Source: Acanthosepion pharaonis (taxonomy: Eukaryota > Mollusca > Cephalopoda > Sepiida > Sepiidae). From it: a stretch of 64,000 bases of DNA. Of this stretch, positions 32,821-45,045 are shown piece by piece. Positions within the stretch are counted from its first letter, which is position 1; every line of letters begins with the position of its first letter. The stretch lies in assembly GCA_903632075.3 (NCBI GenBank), contig CAHIKZ030004282.1, positions 791,001 to 855,000 of the forward strand, read 5' to 3'. The translations under genes were made by a program, and so were the position numbers. The notes below the pieces were generated by a model. The model was not told the DNA's origin, did not search any database, and saw nothing but the letters and a program-made list of their open reading frames with translations.

Positions 32821-33090
32821 TTTGGGAACCTCGAGGCAGTGAATGGTTAGCAATCTTGTCTTGTTAGAACAATTACGACTGAGTAGTGAGTTTATCCTCA
32901 TTGGGTGCCATTACTTTCGGGCTTGTGACACATTTAAGCTACGCTTAGAAAATCATTTGGGCACCTCGAGGCGGTGTAATGGTTAGCAACCTTGTCTTGT
33001 TAGAACAAATACGACTGAGTCGTGAGTTTGATTCTCACTGGGCGCTCCCTACTTTTGGTCTTGTGCCACATCTAAGCTACGCTTGGAAAA
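32821..33090 (+). repeat. Tandem pair of tRNA-like SINE units, 135-bp period
   Basis: ACCTCGAGGCAGTGAATGGT (after 32826) and ACCTCGAGGCGGTGTAATGG (after 32961) start two direct copies 135 bp apart. Each has GTTAGCAA, CTTGTCTTGTTAGAACAA and a B-box-like GTGAGTTTGATTCTCACTG segment (mutated in the first). Each ends AAGCTACGCTT(A/G)GAAAATCA. A dimeric SINE or local tandem duplication. Confidence 0.75.
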
Positions 33091-33186
33091 TCACTATACA
33101 TTTATCACTTTCTTTTCTGTCTTAAAATACGTTAAATTCTAGTAACTTTTACGTATTTCGAGAGATGTAGTTGAGTTGCATATAAA

Positions 33187-33745
33187 TCCTGTATAACAAT
33201 AAAATTATCCAAATCATGTAACAGCAGAATTGTTCAATTGTTAGATTAGGCTTTGAACCGCTGTATTTTGGAAATGATTAAAGATATCATGCTGGAATTC
33301 TCTAAGGTTTTTATAACACTACTAGACTTTACTTTGAATACTAAATATGTACTTAGCTCTAAGTTGAAATGATGATCCCTCTTGCTGTTGTGACCACTAG
33401 ATCAAGTTTTTCTCCATTTTTTTTAACTTATTCACTGTTCTCTTGATGGTTCTTGAATGGACTTTGAAGATGGAAACAAGAGTATCAATATTAGTACTAT
33501 TTCTGAAGGTGTGAATGATCTTTTTCCTCTCACCATTGCTCAGTTGTGAAGACATAGTGGGGCTGACACAAAACGATTTTAAACTGTTTTCTTTCTAGCT
33601 GAAGGTTTTTTCAATGATTCTTAGGACAAATGGTGTCAATATGGTTAAATGTCTTCTCTGAAAACAGAAAAATAAACTCAATTAGTTTAGTGCTTTGTAG
33701 ATATTAAACATTTTGAGATATGGACAATTATCCTATTCCGTTACG
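33187..33745 (-). mobile_element. Nonautonomous Tc1/mariner-like element, deleted
   Basis: Same family as 5747-6752. The left end has GTATAACAATAAAATTATCC and the right end has the inverted GGACAATTATCC...CGTTACGCGATTTG. Inside are GATATCATGCTGGAATTCTC and GATGATCCCTCTTGCTGTTG, matching the minus-strand equivalents of the first copy. The transposase fragment is mostly deleted. Confidence 0.65.
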
Positions 33746-34080
33746 CGATTTGAACAAGGTGTGGACACTGATAACTTTCTGTCTAGGATGTCTTGATTCC
33801 ATTTCATAAAATGTAGTCGGTCTGATGAAATGAACATCCTTATATTTTCGAAATAAATTTATTACTGACTATGAATTTCTAAGTTTTTTTCCTAATTTTT
33901 CTTACAATTTCTTCTGTATCATACATTGAGCTCTCATACGGACTGACGCTCCTCTTTCGAATAATCCCTACCAATTAAAATTTAGTATTATTTATAATTG
34001 CTCCTTGTATCCATAAAGTTAGCTCCATCTGGATTACCTTATTATACCAACTAAATGGATAAATTTACTCCAAATATTCC
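33746..34080. other. No gene recognised
   Basis: May be the leader of the PLE that follows. No conserved motif is readable before 34081. Confidence 0.45.
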
Positions 34081-36615
34081 CTGAAAAACATTCCCTATCC
34101 ATCTTTACATTCTTTCACTCTATCTCTCACTGATAAAATAATAGAGCTAATAAAAAGATTACGATGGAAAACATATTTTTACTGAAGCACATGAGGTGCT
34201 TTAAATTGCAAAAAAGAAAAATATAATGTAAAATCTCAAAATATTCCACCATGCAATAAACTCCTAGACTCTTTAGAAGCTGAGATGTTAAACTTAATTT
34301 AAAAAAAATAGCTTTAGAAAACCATCTGACCAATTCCAATATAACTTGAACAAAGATATTAAAACTATCAAAAACTCTAAAAATGTGTAGATTAAAGCTG
34401 ACTAATCGAGAAATATCTATAAAATTACACCCTGTATCTATAAAAAAAATCCTCCTCAATAAAGTCATTAATACGAATAAACAAGACAGCAACAATAATA
34501 TGATTTTGTTAATTAACAAGGATGATGCTAATTTTGCTAATAAATTTGATATTGCAGATAGAATGGGGAAAGTTCATTTGAAAACTGCATGTTTACTATT
34601 TAAAACCATAAACCCAATTTCGATAATAATGTCGGAGTTAACTCCTCCTTTAGTTCGTTAACCCTTTCACCAGGGGTCTCTCTTCCCTGGCTATAAATAG
34701 TCATTGACCCTTAGCCTCTTCCTCTCTTTTTCCCTCAGGCCTTTGGGCCGACACCTGGAGGTAAATCTCTCTTTTTCCTCAGGCTTTCAGCCTTATTACC
34801 TCGAAGATGTGAACGCTCACAGAGATAGCGTTTCCCAAATGCTGGGAACACGCTAAGCACAATACACACACATACACACACGCACATATATAATATTCAC
34901 ACACACACTTTGTCCTTTGTAACTGTTTCCATGTAACTTGTTATTAATATATATATTTGTATACATATATTATCGGTCTTGTGTTTGTTTTCTTTGCATT
35001 CTTTGGACTTAATTGAAATCCAACTTTCTCATGTAGTTGGGCCAGCTATCAGGATAATCTGAACCCACATGTGTTCTTCTACGTCTACTCAACAACATCA
35101 CAGACACGGTCCACTACAATAACTTACAATCACGATTGATTAATCCTTCCAAAACTGAACTAGGTTTAATTTAAAAATATATATATATTTAAAAGAATAA
35201 TCCACACCATCCAAAAAACTCCCCCAAAAACAAACAAACTTATAATAATCTGTGGAAAGTTTCTTCGGATACTATAAAATGGATCCATATTATTAAGAAT
35301 AACAATAAGGCCACTTTCGACATAATAGACTCCATTTCCAAAGATCTCTTATTAAGAAGCTTAAAATTTGTTAAGAAAATATGTAGAGATTACAGATGAT
35401 GGATTCTGAGTTATTCTAGCTCCCAGAAAAAAAAACCCAAAAAAACATTATTAATAAATAAAAATTTCATTTGGTCATAATGATAATTTTGGCATTCCTA
35501 TGGGTGCCTATAACTCCGCTTAAGTAGTTGATTTAGTGCGAATCTATATATTAGAGGCTCTTAGTATGCTTATTGATCCTAAACAGGTTAGTCTTTACAG
35601 AGATGATTGTCTTATGTTCATCCGAGATAGTAATGGTCCACTATCTGCTAGGAAACATAAGAAGCTTTCAAATTCCTTGGTTTTAAAATTGAAATCTCAT
35701 CTAACCTTAAAATAGTTCATTTCTTAGATATGATTTTCAACCTTCCTAGCAACACATTTAAGTCACTTCACAAAGACAAACAAACTCTTATTTATATTCA
35801 TGTCAAATCATTCAAATTCAATTATAAGAGAATTTCCCAACACTGTAAACACTAGAATTAACAGTTTATCTTCTAACAAAAAATCTTCAATGAGAATAAA
35901 ATAACTTATAACGAAGCCGTCAATAAGATTTACTTCAACCAAATCTTCTTTTACCAGGAATCTTTGAAAAAGACAAATGATATGATTCTGCCTCACTTTC
36001 TGTAAACTATCTTATGTAAATATTGGCAGCTCTTTTCTGAATTTAATTTTAATCACAACAATCCACAACAAAAAAATTAATTGAAATACTCTAAAAATTA
36101 GTTATTCCTGTACAAACAATATATATCATATTATTGACTCACATAAATATAAACTATTAAAATCATTTTATATCAGCAACATAACAAATAACAAGCCCTC
36201 TTGCAATTGCAGAAATAAAGCCAATTGCTTAGATGGTGGCATTTGTAATTCAGAAAATGTTGTATACCAATCTAATCATCTTTCCAAAACAAAATATTAA
36301 TGATAAAAAAGTATACATCTGTATCCCTGCTGGGAGTTGGAATCAGAGGTTTTACAATCACAGGTATTCCTTCTCTCATGCTTCTTTAATACACCAAACT
36401 GCTCTCTCCAAACATTTCTGAAGACTTAAAGATAGAGGCTTCACACCCACAGACTAAATGGGACATCATCCATCAATCACAAACTCCCAACGACTTCCGG
36501 AATAGATGAAATTTATGCATACAGGAAAAAACTTAATAAATATCATAAATGCAAAACTGCAGGCCAGATGTTGAACCAAAGAAATGAAATTATTTTCAAG
36601 TGTCGTCATAATTAA
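34081..36615 (+). pseudogene. Penelope-like element ORF (RT and GIY-YIG), split by an LTR
   Basis: Fragments in changing frames follow the order of a PLE protein. They are LKNIPYPSLHSFTLSLTDKI, IKRLRWKTYF (N-terminal region) and DIADRMGKVHLKTACLLF. After the LTR insertion come SRLINPSKTELGLISKNIL and a decayed RT core ending LYRDDCLMFIRDSNGP, where the YRDD matches the RT active-site motif C. Last are a Cys-rich CNCRNKANC...ICNSENVVY segment, the GSWNQRFYNHRYSFSHASL/TALSKHF region and the terminal RNEIIFKCRHN before TAA (36613-36615). That C-terminus is the GIY-YIG-type endonuclease region of PLEs. Many stops and frameshifts: dead. Confidence 0.85.
34630..35118 (+). mobile_element. Solo LTR (489 bp) inserted in the PLE
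   Basis: The sequence starts TGTCGGAGTTAACTCC and ends TCCACTACA, giving TGT...ACA termini. It is flanked by the 4-bp duplication ATAA (34626-34629, 35119-35122). A TATA box (TATAAATAG, 34692-34700) lies about 62 bp in. A (CA)n tract lies inside at about 34861-34910. There is no internal coding region, so it is a solo LTR left by recombination. Removing it and one duplication puts the flanking PLE frames back in register. The family (Gypsy-like?) is inference. Confidence 0.85.
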
Positions 36616-36839
36616 CGATTTAAATTACCCTAAAAACATTTACTTGGCGGGTAATGCTCTTATGAATTGGGTTTTTAATTGTATATGTGTTCATATTTTC
36701 GCATGTATGTAAGTATCTTTGGGCATATGTATTTGCATGTGCTTGTCGTACATGTATATATGGGTTTGTAGATGTATTTCATTATTTATGCGATCATCAT
36801 GCACATGCCTAAATCATATATATCGTTTATGAGATTTAC

Positions 36840-37150
36840 CAGTATTTACACTATTTACATTATTCGGACTATTGCCCTCATCTTTGTCGCCATATTTATT
36901 ACAACGTTTCGGCTGTTGTACGCGTTGGCCTTCTTCAGGTGGTTGGAATGTCGAACTGAACCCTTTATTTCGCTCACTGGGGTAGACTGTTCTAGTTCCA
37001 CGTGCCATGTCTAATGGATGCCAGTTATCAGTTATCCCCTGTTAATTCCCCTCTCCAAATTCTCCACTGCCTTAAACGGGTATTGAACTCACACTCTTTG
37101 GGTCCTGTCACTGGATCTAACCAACGCCTTTATCCACAGTGCCAATGTAT
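36840..37150 (-). mobile_element. S2 SINE, full copy
   Basis: The minus strand begins TTGGCACTGTGGATAAAGGC (A-box region) and GTGAGTTCAATACCCG (B-box-like). It continues through GGAACTAGAACAGTCTACC, AATAAAGGGTTCAGTTCGAC and CTGAAGAAGGCC...GCCGAAACGTTG, and ends GTCCGAATAATGTAAATAG. The CTGAAGA...GAAACG part resembles the 5' half of the hammerhead-like motif found elsewhere in the window. Confidence 0.85.
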
Positions 37151-37236
37151 CTAAGAAATATAGACAGTTATCAGTATTTATTACTATCATTGATATTATT
37201 ATTATTTTATATTTTTCTTCTTCTTCTTCTTCTTAT

Positions 37237-37272
<36 letters not shown>

Positions 37273-37506
37273 GGTTTCCAAATATCGCTTGAGGATGAAA
37301 CTGTCATCCAATAATTAAGGTTTAATATTGAATTAAACTTGAATACGGATGACCAGTTAATTTTTCTGTCACGATGGAATCATATTTTAAAAAATAATTA
37401 TAATCTAAGTTCTACTTCTGAATCGAGTACAGTTTTTTTTAATAAAAACAAAAATAATAAAGAACTTCGTATCATCAATCTAACAGTTCTTTCTTTTTAT
37501 ATCAAT

Positions 37507-37537
<31 letters not shown>

Positions 37538-37823
37538 CATTTTATATTTTTTATGATGCATTTAATAATATTTGTTATTATTTTCTTAAATTATAATTAT
37601 CATGATCCTTTTTTAATATTATTCGTTCGTTATTTTTTTGTTATTCATATAGATATATGTATATATATATATATTTATATTTTGTTATATATATATAAAT
37701 GTGTGTAAATATATGTATATATGTGTCTACATATATTTATGTGTGTGTGTTCTTGATTTATATATATGTATATATGAGAATTTATTTTTGTATTGTTTAT
37801 GTTTATAATATATATATATATAT

Positions 37824-37871
<48 letters not shown>

Positions 37872-38110
37872 CTACTTATATGCATATTATATTTTTTATT
37901 ATTGTGATTAATATTATGATATAAATATTATATGATGAAGATGCTGCTTCAGTAGACACCATTTTAACTCCTGTTTCTGTGGACTTTATTTCATCTGTAT
38001 TTTAAATTAAACCTTTATATGTCTGTACCTTCTTTTACCCGTTATATTAAATCATGTTTCTGTTCTCCCTCTCTTCATAAAGTAAGGCCCCAAAGAAAAC
38101 TTTTCTAGGT
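37151..38110. repeat. TA-rich microsatellite region, no gene
   Basis: (CTT)n at 37216-37232, (TA)n at 37238-37266, 37519-37536, 37660-37700 and 37825-37870, and (AC)n at 37506-37520. Frames here are repeat artefacts. Confidence 0.8.
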
Positions 38111-38259
38111 CAAATTATTTTTGCCATTGTTCTATCTTGTACGTTTTTATTTCTCTGTTTTTAATTGCATTTTTTTTCTTCTTTTTTCTTTTCTTTATAT
38201 ATCTGTCTGGGATATCTTGATTCCATTTCATAAAATGGAGTCGGTTTTCCTAATTATTT

Positions 38260-38299
38260 TTATACATACACACACACACGCACACACGCACACACAGAG

Positions 38300-38376
<77 letters not shown>

Positions 38377-38471
38377 TATATATAGATATATATAAAGATA
38401 TACAGAGGCACTGTGTGTGTTATATATATATATATACACAGAGGCACTGTGTATGTATCTATCTATCTGTG

Positions 38472-38545
<74 letters not shown>
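38260..38545. repeat. (CA)n, (TA)n and (TG)n arrays
   Basis: (CA)n runs from 38268 to about 38375, then an imperfect TATAGA tract with CAGAGGCACTGTGT duplicated (about 38402 and 38439). (TA)n and (TG)n follow at 38478-38540. Confidence 0.95.
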
Positions 38546-38797
38546 TATGACATTTCCGGATACAAAGAACCTTTTTAAACCAGAAATCTGAAGTCCGAAG
38601 TCTTAAGTCCTGGCTTATATATTACAAAAACTTCCTTCACTGAGTCCCACCATTGTCTGCTTGTAACCACTTTAAGGATAAAACAACATTTATTTATTTT
38701 TTTATACGTGTATTGACCACTTATTAATACTACTGTTTCCTGGTCTGATTCAATTATGGCCATTAAACTTTTATGTATTACACACACACACACACAC

Positions 38798-38850
<53 letters not shown>

Positions 38851-39190
38851 TCAAAATCTTGTCTGATTCTGTCTTGTAAGTAGAATCGATTGTATGTTTT
38901 ATCTTGTTTAATCTATCAACAAGTTCTGGTAGTGATGGAAATGTAAGCTGAATGGCATGAAAAGGATTCATGTCTTAAAATTGTAGGGATAAGGAAGCTA
39001 GTACACCGCTGGGTGGCGTCTCCATCGGCAGAAAATTTCCTCTCTGTACAAATTACCGTTGAAAATAAAATAAAAAGGCTTGTAATAAAGCAGCACATTT
39101 TATATTTTGAACAATAAAAAATATTAAAAAATTAAAATATTCAGACACCTTTGGTTGTAGATTAATATTCTTTCGTTTTCTTTATTATTA
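38546..39190. other. No gene; (CA)n-(TA)n at 38781-38849
   Basis: Apart from the microsatellite no feature is recognisable. Positions 38850-39110 carry no supported frame. Confidence 0.55.
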
Positions 39191-39204
39191 TTTCCTTTAG
39201 ATTC

Positions 39205-39240
39205 CTCGACTAGTCTCGGCCAAAATAGCCATCATCAGGA
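39205..39240 (-). ncRNA. Very weak hammerhead-like core
   Basis: The minus strand reads CTGATGA (from 39238 to 39232), one extra T, a GGC/GCC stem II and then GAGACTA where GAAACGT is expected. Stem III is not convincing. Listed because the core and the extra base recur in the better copies. Confidence 0.25.
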
Positions 39241-39419
39241 GAAGAAATATGTTTGCTTGCTGGTAGCAATGAACCTCAGAAATGAATGTCCTGACAGAGA
39301 ATATATATATATATTTATTAAAGACATTTTTATGTCTAACGTTCTTTTTTATAGATACAAGTATTTAAGTAAATGCTCTGTTTATAATAAACAATATTAA
39401 ATAACATTTACCGGCCTGA

Positions 39420-39560
39420 ATGTCCGAGAAATTTTCATAGAAAATATTCGTCCTTTGACAGGAATCGAACCTGCAGCCTATACCGAACCGCCATTTACGC
39501 TGACGTGCCTTACCGGTCGGCCACAAATGAGCGTTCGGTAGATAAAGCCGTAAATTCGAC
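39420..39560 (-). repeat. tRNA-like SINE head
   Basis: The minus strand reads TGGCCGACCGGTAAGGCACG (A box) and GCAGGTTCGATTCCTGTC (B box), 34 bases apart. The outer acceptor stem does not pair properly, so a functional tRNA is unlikely. A (GA)n run lies beside it at 39585-39630. Confidence 0.6.
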
Positions 39561-39581
39561 CTTGTCTACCGAACAATATAT

Positions 39582-39634
<53 letters not shown>

Positions 39635-40120
39635 ATACCTAAGCTAGTCATGTTTCTATTTGTCGTATCTAAGGATTTTAATCTATTAATATCATCTCTC
39701 GAATTTCTCATGTGTGCTGAACTTAATATTCCGAGGTTGGTGGATATTAAAATTTTAGCTATAGTTTCTGCTAATTTGTTGTGTGCGTTTAATTTAGAAT
39801 ACTATGGATCGCATTAGGTGCTTGGTTTTGTCTGTTTTTTGTAGGTTGTAAAGCTTAGGTATAATAAGGTGGCATTCTATCAGTTTCTTTTCATTGGTAA
39901 CTATGAGTTTATTGAATTTCCGCGTTTCAGAGATAATGTTATGTTCTTGATTTTTCTCATAAGTTTTAGGGAACCGAAGGAGGACATCGATTTTGTTTCA
40001 ATATAGGTATCGGTGTCTAATAAGACGACACCTTTCCCTTTGACATGTGTTACAATAGTTATATTTTTGTTTCTAGATAATTTCTTGAGTGCTTTTTCCT
40101 TCCTGGGTATGACAATAAAC
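39635..40120 (-). pseudogene. PLE reverse transcriptase fragment, second lineage
   Basis: The minus strand reads ALKKLSRNKNITIVTHVKGK followed by a VVLLDTDTYIE segment. This corresponds to the ALKxLxxNxxIVIxxADKGxxVVIM motif at the start of the RT domain of one PLE lineage. Farther on, IPKLYNLQKTDKTKHLMRSI corresponds to the PKLYGLPKIHK..PLRPIV motif. YRDD and endonuclease regions are absent. It differs from the PLEs at 34081 and 61925. Truncated and broken. Confidence 0.7.
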
Positions 40121-40860
40121 TACATCCGACTGCAAGGCTTTTGATCAGGAGGTTTTGAGGTGCGTGGAACCACCTCTTAACTGCTGGTATTCTCAGTCTC
40201 TCCTCGGGGTGGTAGCACCTGTTAGGGTCCCAGCTATGGGCAAATGTTTTTCCCCTCCCAAATGAGTCAAAACATATAAAGTATAAAAATATGTTTTAAT
40301 ACCAGCAATACTTTTTTTTAGAAAATAATATAAATAGCAATACATTATTACCAGCAGTTCATTTAAAAAAAAAATATTACCAGCAATAAAAATCTTGTCA
40401 GCATTAAATAACCCATCCAGGTTGACATGCCGTAAAACAAACCAAACCAAACTAAGTGCTTGCTGTAAAGTAGCTAGCACGTCTTCAACACTCTACCAGA
40501 TGGCCTGGCTCATAGCCTTAAATAGTCTACGATTAAGGACTTCAACAGTTGATTCATAAGTTGATACTAAGCTGATTAATATTCGGACTGATCTTACTTC
40601 GTTTGGATATACGGCATTTGACCCTCCTTTATTACTTGTAAGTTGTCTTGTTAATTGTTTTGTAACTTATTGTTCCGTGTTTTTGTATGTATCCGTTAGC
40701 ACCCGATACTGGTGTGGAATAAATATATTAAACACTCATTTTTTTCCATGTATCATTCACCTCGACGAGACATCACTAATCTAAAGCAAAAGTGCCATTG
40801 CTACTACTGATGAGATATAACTAAATACAGAGTGATTATAAAGTCTCTTTATAATTTTAA
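40121..40860. other. No gene seen
   Basis: The end (about 40660-40740) has a GT-rich tract, GGAATAAATATATTAAACAC with a poly-A-signal-like AATAAA, and a T-run. It could be the 3' end of a retroelement or transcript, but I cannot name it. Confidence 0.4.
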
Positions 40861-40865
40861 AAAAT

Positions 40866-41230
40866 ATATTACAAAGGCAATTGATGCGGCACCACATCTA
40901 GATGACCTTCAACCATCCATCATTTTCCAACAAGATGGCGCACCACCAAATTAGGGATTGCATGTTCGTGGGTTCCTAAATCAAACATTTCCTGACCGGT
41001 GGATTGGAAGGGATGACCCAATTCCCTGGCCACTTCGTTCACCAGATATCACTCCCTTGGACTTCTTTCTCTGAGGTTATGTTAAGATATCGTGTATCGA
41101 AAAAGGATACAGGACATCACTGATCGAAAGCAAAAGATCACTGATGCCATTACCACCATTGATGAGACTGTGGTACAGCGAACAGAGATCGAGTATCGTC
41201 TTCTCGTGCAACCAATGGTGCCCATATAGA
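40866..41230 (+). pseudogene. IS630/mariner-superfamily transposase C-terminal relic
   Basis: One reads IIFQQDGAPPN (second catalytic Asp), LHVRGFLNQTFPDRWIGRDD and WPLRSPDITPLDFFL (third catalytic Asp). An in-frame stop follows APPN, and another replaces the Trp expected after LDFFL. This is a different family from the mariner copies above, recognisable by the RWIGR...WPxRSPDxTPLDFF signature. The N-terminal half and ends are missing. Confidence 0.75.
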
Positions 41231-41364
41231 GGTTGATTAAATTAATTAAAATTCTTCAATATCTACTCCTCATTTTGTAGCAATTTCCATATATTTGTCA
41301 GTTCGTTTGCTTTCGTAATATTTTTTTCAAATTGTTAAATTCATTAGGAAAAATGCAGAAGAAA

Positions 41365-41800
41365 AGTGATCTGCTATGTAATATAAATCTCCTGTATGGC
41401 AATGAATGTTGGACAATCGCCTCAAAGATGAAGAAAAAACTTGAAGTGACAGATTTGGTTCGAATAACGAATGATGAAAATAACAGATGTGAATAAAACG
41501 GAAGTATTAATGGAAAATAGAAACTACAAAGAGACTGTCGAAATTAATGGGACACATAAAGAGGAAAGAAAGCATGGAGAATTTAACACTCTCAGGGCAT
41601 GCTGAAAACAAGAGAAGAAAGGGAACCAGTTAATAATTACTTGACGAGTTTCTATACATGGATGGCAGGAGAAGGAGTAAGAAAGCCTTTAAAGCATCAA
41701 AAGTTACTTCTGACAACAAAAGTCAGGATGTTGTGGAGAGTCATGATCATACATGTTCTTAAAGAACATGAAAGAAGAAGATCGGTTATTAGGAGTTCAA
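41365..41800 (+). pseudogene. LINE-B endonuclease-reverse transcriptase C-terminal relic
   Basis: LLYGNECWTIASKMKKKLEV is the LYGxExW-type motif after the RT domain. It is followed, across frameshifts, by MGHIKRKESMENLTLSGHA-like, RRSKKAF and KVRMLWRVMIIHVLKEHE segments near the C-terminus. Related ends occur at 43245-43320 and 48740-49020. It is a different LINE family from LINE-A. Confidence 0.7.
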
Positions 41801-41814
41801 ACGTTAGATATTTT

Positions 41815-42062
41815 TTTTGTGAATCAAGAATAAAGAATCGACCTGTTTATTCGAGGTTTGGCACAAGGACATCGTTTTTTGATTGTCCAGAATCTATGAT
41901 CGTACCTGCTAGGTGGGGTCAGCCACTGGACATTCATTTTTGTTAAGAAAATAGGACCGTTCCGGTTACTCGGTGTTTGACATCATTTTTTGTATGTCCA
42001 GATTCCCTTATCGTACCTGTGTGGTTTAGGGATTTGGCAACTGGTTATAAATTTTTTGTTAA
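41815..42062. repeat. Tandem repeat, about 118-bp unit, 2 copies
   Basis: The two copies share GACATCxTTTTTTGxxTGTCCAGA, ATCGTACCTG, and a shared end ATTTTTTGTTAAG or TCATTTTTGTTAAG, at about 41945 and 42062. The origin is unknown. Confidence 0.65.
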
Positions 42063-42663
42063 GCTCATACATTATTAGAGGTTCGGATTTTTGTGTATTC
42101 TAATTTCGGGATCATAATGAAATCTCGATAAAAAAAAGAATAAGTATTCTTTTCGCGGTTAATTTCACGTTCCAAAATAGTTTGATCGATAGAGTAATTT
42201 TGGATATTCCTGTCAGCTGTTTGTAGATTGGCCGCTTTTGGTTCCAAATTGCCAAAGTTGATCGTAATTTTGACCTTTTTGATTGTTCAGATATTAAATT
42301 CAAAGTGATAACAGCATTTATTCGAAAATGATTTCCCCAATTAAAAGCGTTCCAAATATTTGTCTGTCCGTGTTGATGTCCGGTTCTGACCGATTTTTAT
42401 TCGACATATTAATTGCAACCATCTTTTATTCACTGCCGTTACCCTATTAGCCGACATATCACGTTTTGTTTTATCTATTTTTTTATTATTGTTGTTGTGT
42501 GTATCCTCTGTTATTTCGACTCAGTTGTATGTGGTTCAATGGTTTTTTTGTTTTAAATCTTTACAGATATCAGGCTATTATGTGTATAGAACGTGTTTCT
42601 CATATTTTTTTATTCATGGTTTCTTCGACTACAGTGGATATGCAAAATCTTCCCAGCTCTATA
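42063..42663. other. No gene seen
   Basis: Frames at 42466-42726 and 42489-42698 are T-rich and lack recognisable motifs. Confidence 0.5.
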
Positions 42664-43243
42664 CTGGGTGCAACTGTAAAATTGTTCAAATCTGGTAACA
42701 GCAACATTTTCCAATTGTTAGACTAAGATTTGAGCCGTTGTATCTTAGAAATGATTAAAGATATCTTACTGGAATTTTTCGAGGTTTTTATAACACTATT
42801 GGACTCTACATTGAACAATAAGAATGTATAATTACTCTCCAAACTTAACAGAAGTATCCTGATGAAATAGATCATAAACGAAAATAGCATGTTCACCATT
42901 AATTATTCATATATATATATATATATATTATTCCAGGTTCGTTTTCCAACATTCAAAATGATCTTCGTCCTTTCTAACCTTCTAACTTTCTGTCCTGGAG
43001 TAACAAGGTGCCTCACAGATTTCACGTACGATTTCATTTTCAAAACTTTTTTCACTGCTCTTTGGACTGTCTTAGGTGAATCTTTTCCATCACGTGCCAC
43101 ACGTCTTATAGATTGAGTTGGATCTTTTCAAATTGATCACTTTAGCTCTAACTTCAAATGATGATCCCTCTTCCTGTTGTGACCTCCTGATCCAGTTTTC
43201 CTCTCTATTGTTCCCCCCTTTTTTTTTTTAAATTTATTCACTT
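42664..43243 (-). mobile_element. Nonautonomous Tc1/mariner-like element, one end missing
   Basis: The TA-adjacent end CTGGGTGCAACTGTAAAATT matches the ends of 5747-6752. The minus-strand frame at 43100-42903 reads KMKSYVKSVRHLVTPGQKVR and RLERTKIILNVGKRTWN, the same HTH fragment as in the first copy, with (TA)n after it. The other end is replaced by LINE-B sequence at 43245. Confidence 0.75.
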
Positions 43244-43244
43244 A

Positions 43245-43320
43245 TTGAGAGCTACAAGGGATAGGCGGAAGTGGAGAGCCATAATCGCTTACGTCCGGAA
43301 CGGACATGGCACATAAATAG
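43245..43320 (+). repeat. LINE-B 3' coding end
   Basis: The segment RRKWRAIIAYVRNGHGT followed by TAA matches the C-terminal RxLWRxMIxxVLKxHGT end of the LINE-B family. Confidence 0.6.
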
Positions 43321-43574
43321 AAAATAAGCCTTCATTAAGAGTATTATCGAGCGAGTACTATTAGTGCGAGTGTTATTCGAAGGCATTTGATACCAGTATT
43401 GTGCAACGACGTTACTATAGTTGTATCTGCGATTACAAAGTCTCTACTACAACGAGCATTACGAAAATGATAACGAGTATTCATTGACATTAAAAAAGTG
43501 GCAACGAGTGTTCACTGATATCACAAAAAGCTGTTAACTGGTGCAAGGAATGACTTGTTAATTGTGACGCATCC
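43321..43574. other. No gene; short internal duplications
   Basis: AACGAGTATTCATTGACATT and AACGAGTGTTCACTGATATC are adjacent imperfect direct repeats. Nothing else is visible. Confidence 0.45.
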
Positions 43575-44290
43575 AAAACGAAAGTGCTTTTTTTAATCGT
43601 CGGAGATAATCCAATTTCGCATCGATTAGCATGGCTGATGCAAACCTACAAAAGAGCGACCCCTTGCCCTTATAGGGTAAGGTGTTCCGCCGACATGAAG
43701 GGGGAAGTTTATATTGAATCGATTTCTAGATCTTCCGTAAAGAAAGTTGGTTCATTGTGGAGCGAGAGACAATTTTTCTAAGCAATATCTATCTTACATA
43801 TTTGTAAGTTTGCTATTCGTCCATGCATTGAATATTGCTGCCATGTCAGGTCTGGTGCCTCTGGAATCTATTTACAGATTCTAGATTAAATACAAAAAAG
43901 AAACTGGAATTTTATTGTTCCTGGCTTGGTATATCGGATTCAGTCAATTTCACACCCTAATGTAGCTTCCCAGTACATTTTCTATGAATATTTCATGGCA
44001 ATTGTACTGATGTGCTTTCATCTATGATACCAAGACTTTATGAATTTAAGCGGAGTACTAAAATAAGGACGAGGTTTCATGATATTACATTTGAAATGGC
44101 TAAATATAACCGCAAGTTCTATGCGAACAGTTTTATTTTCTCTCGAATTCCTCGCTTGTTGATTTAGTTTCTTTCTTCACAGTATTGTTCGTTTGTTTAA
44201 TCTCACTCAATAATAGTAATTTTTCGTTCTATTCTCTATCACTCAGCAAGCATTTGTCGATGTGGGAATGCTGACATGCTTCGGGTGTTG
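43575..44290 (+). mobile_element. LINE-A 3' region
   Basis: One reads ISRSSVKKVGSLWSERQFF, then KFAIRPCIEYCCHVRSGAS in another frame. Farther on are LEFNSVLR-like and a FDxTFEMAKYNRKFYANSF-like region (GTTCTATGCGAACAG) and a GGGTGTTGGGATAAAAAAAA end. Same family as 23130-23860, diverged and frameshifted. Confidence 0.75.
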
Positions 44291-44429
44291 GGATAAAAAA
44301 AAAATACCGTTGAGAATTGACGTTCTGCGATTACATGTAAAATTGAAAACATTCTAGAATATTCAAAACACACTCGATATTATGAAAAGAAAAGAAAATA
44401 TGCAGGATGCTAAGTGTGAATACATACAT

Positions 44430-44433
44430 TCAT

Positions 44434-44501
<68 letters not shown>

Positions 44502-44510
44502 ATATACATT

Positions 44511-44574
<64 letters not shown>

Positions 44575-44637
44575 TATACACGCATATGTATATGTATATA
44601 TATATATATATATGCAAAAATAAATATATATATATAT

Positions 44638-44689
<52 letters not shown>

Positions 44690-44721
44690 AAAAATGCTGG
44701 AATACATATATGTATTCATAC

Positions 44722-44785
<64 letters not shown>

Positions 44786-44971
44786 GTATTCATACACACA
44801 AATACACGCATATATATTTATATTTATATCTATCTATCTATCTATCTATCTATATATATATATATATATAAATATATATGTATTATATGCATACATATAT
44901 AAATATATATATTTATATACATACACGCATATATATATATATAAATATATATAATTATATATATACATACA

Positions 44972-45045
<74 letters not shown>

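Noticed and set aside
39460..39540. Candidate tRNA gene (good A and B boxes, minus strand)
   Set aside because: The acceptor stem does not pair over seven bases and SINE-like sequence continues. Better explained as a SINE head.
44382..44871. Long Tyr-Ile frames on both strands
   Set aside because: They are translations of (TA)n and (CA)n microsatellites. The same applies at 24700-25986, 38121-38591 and 61449-61897.
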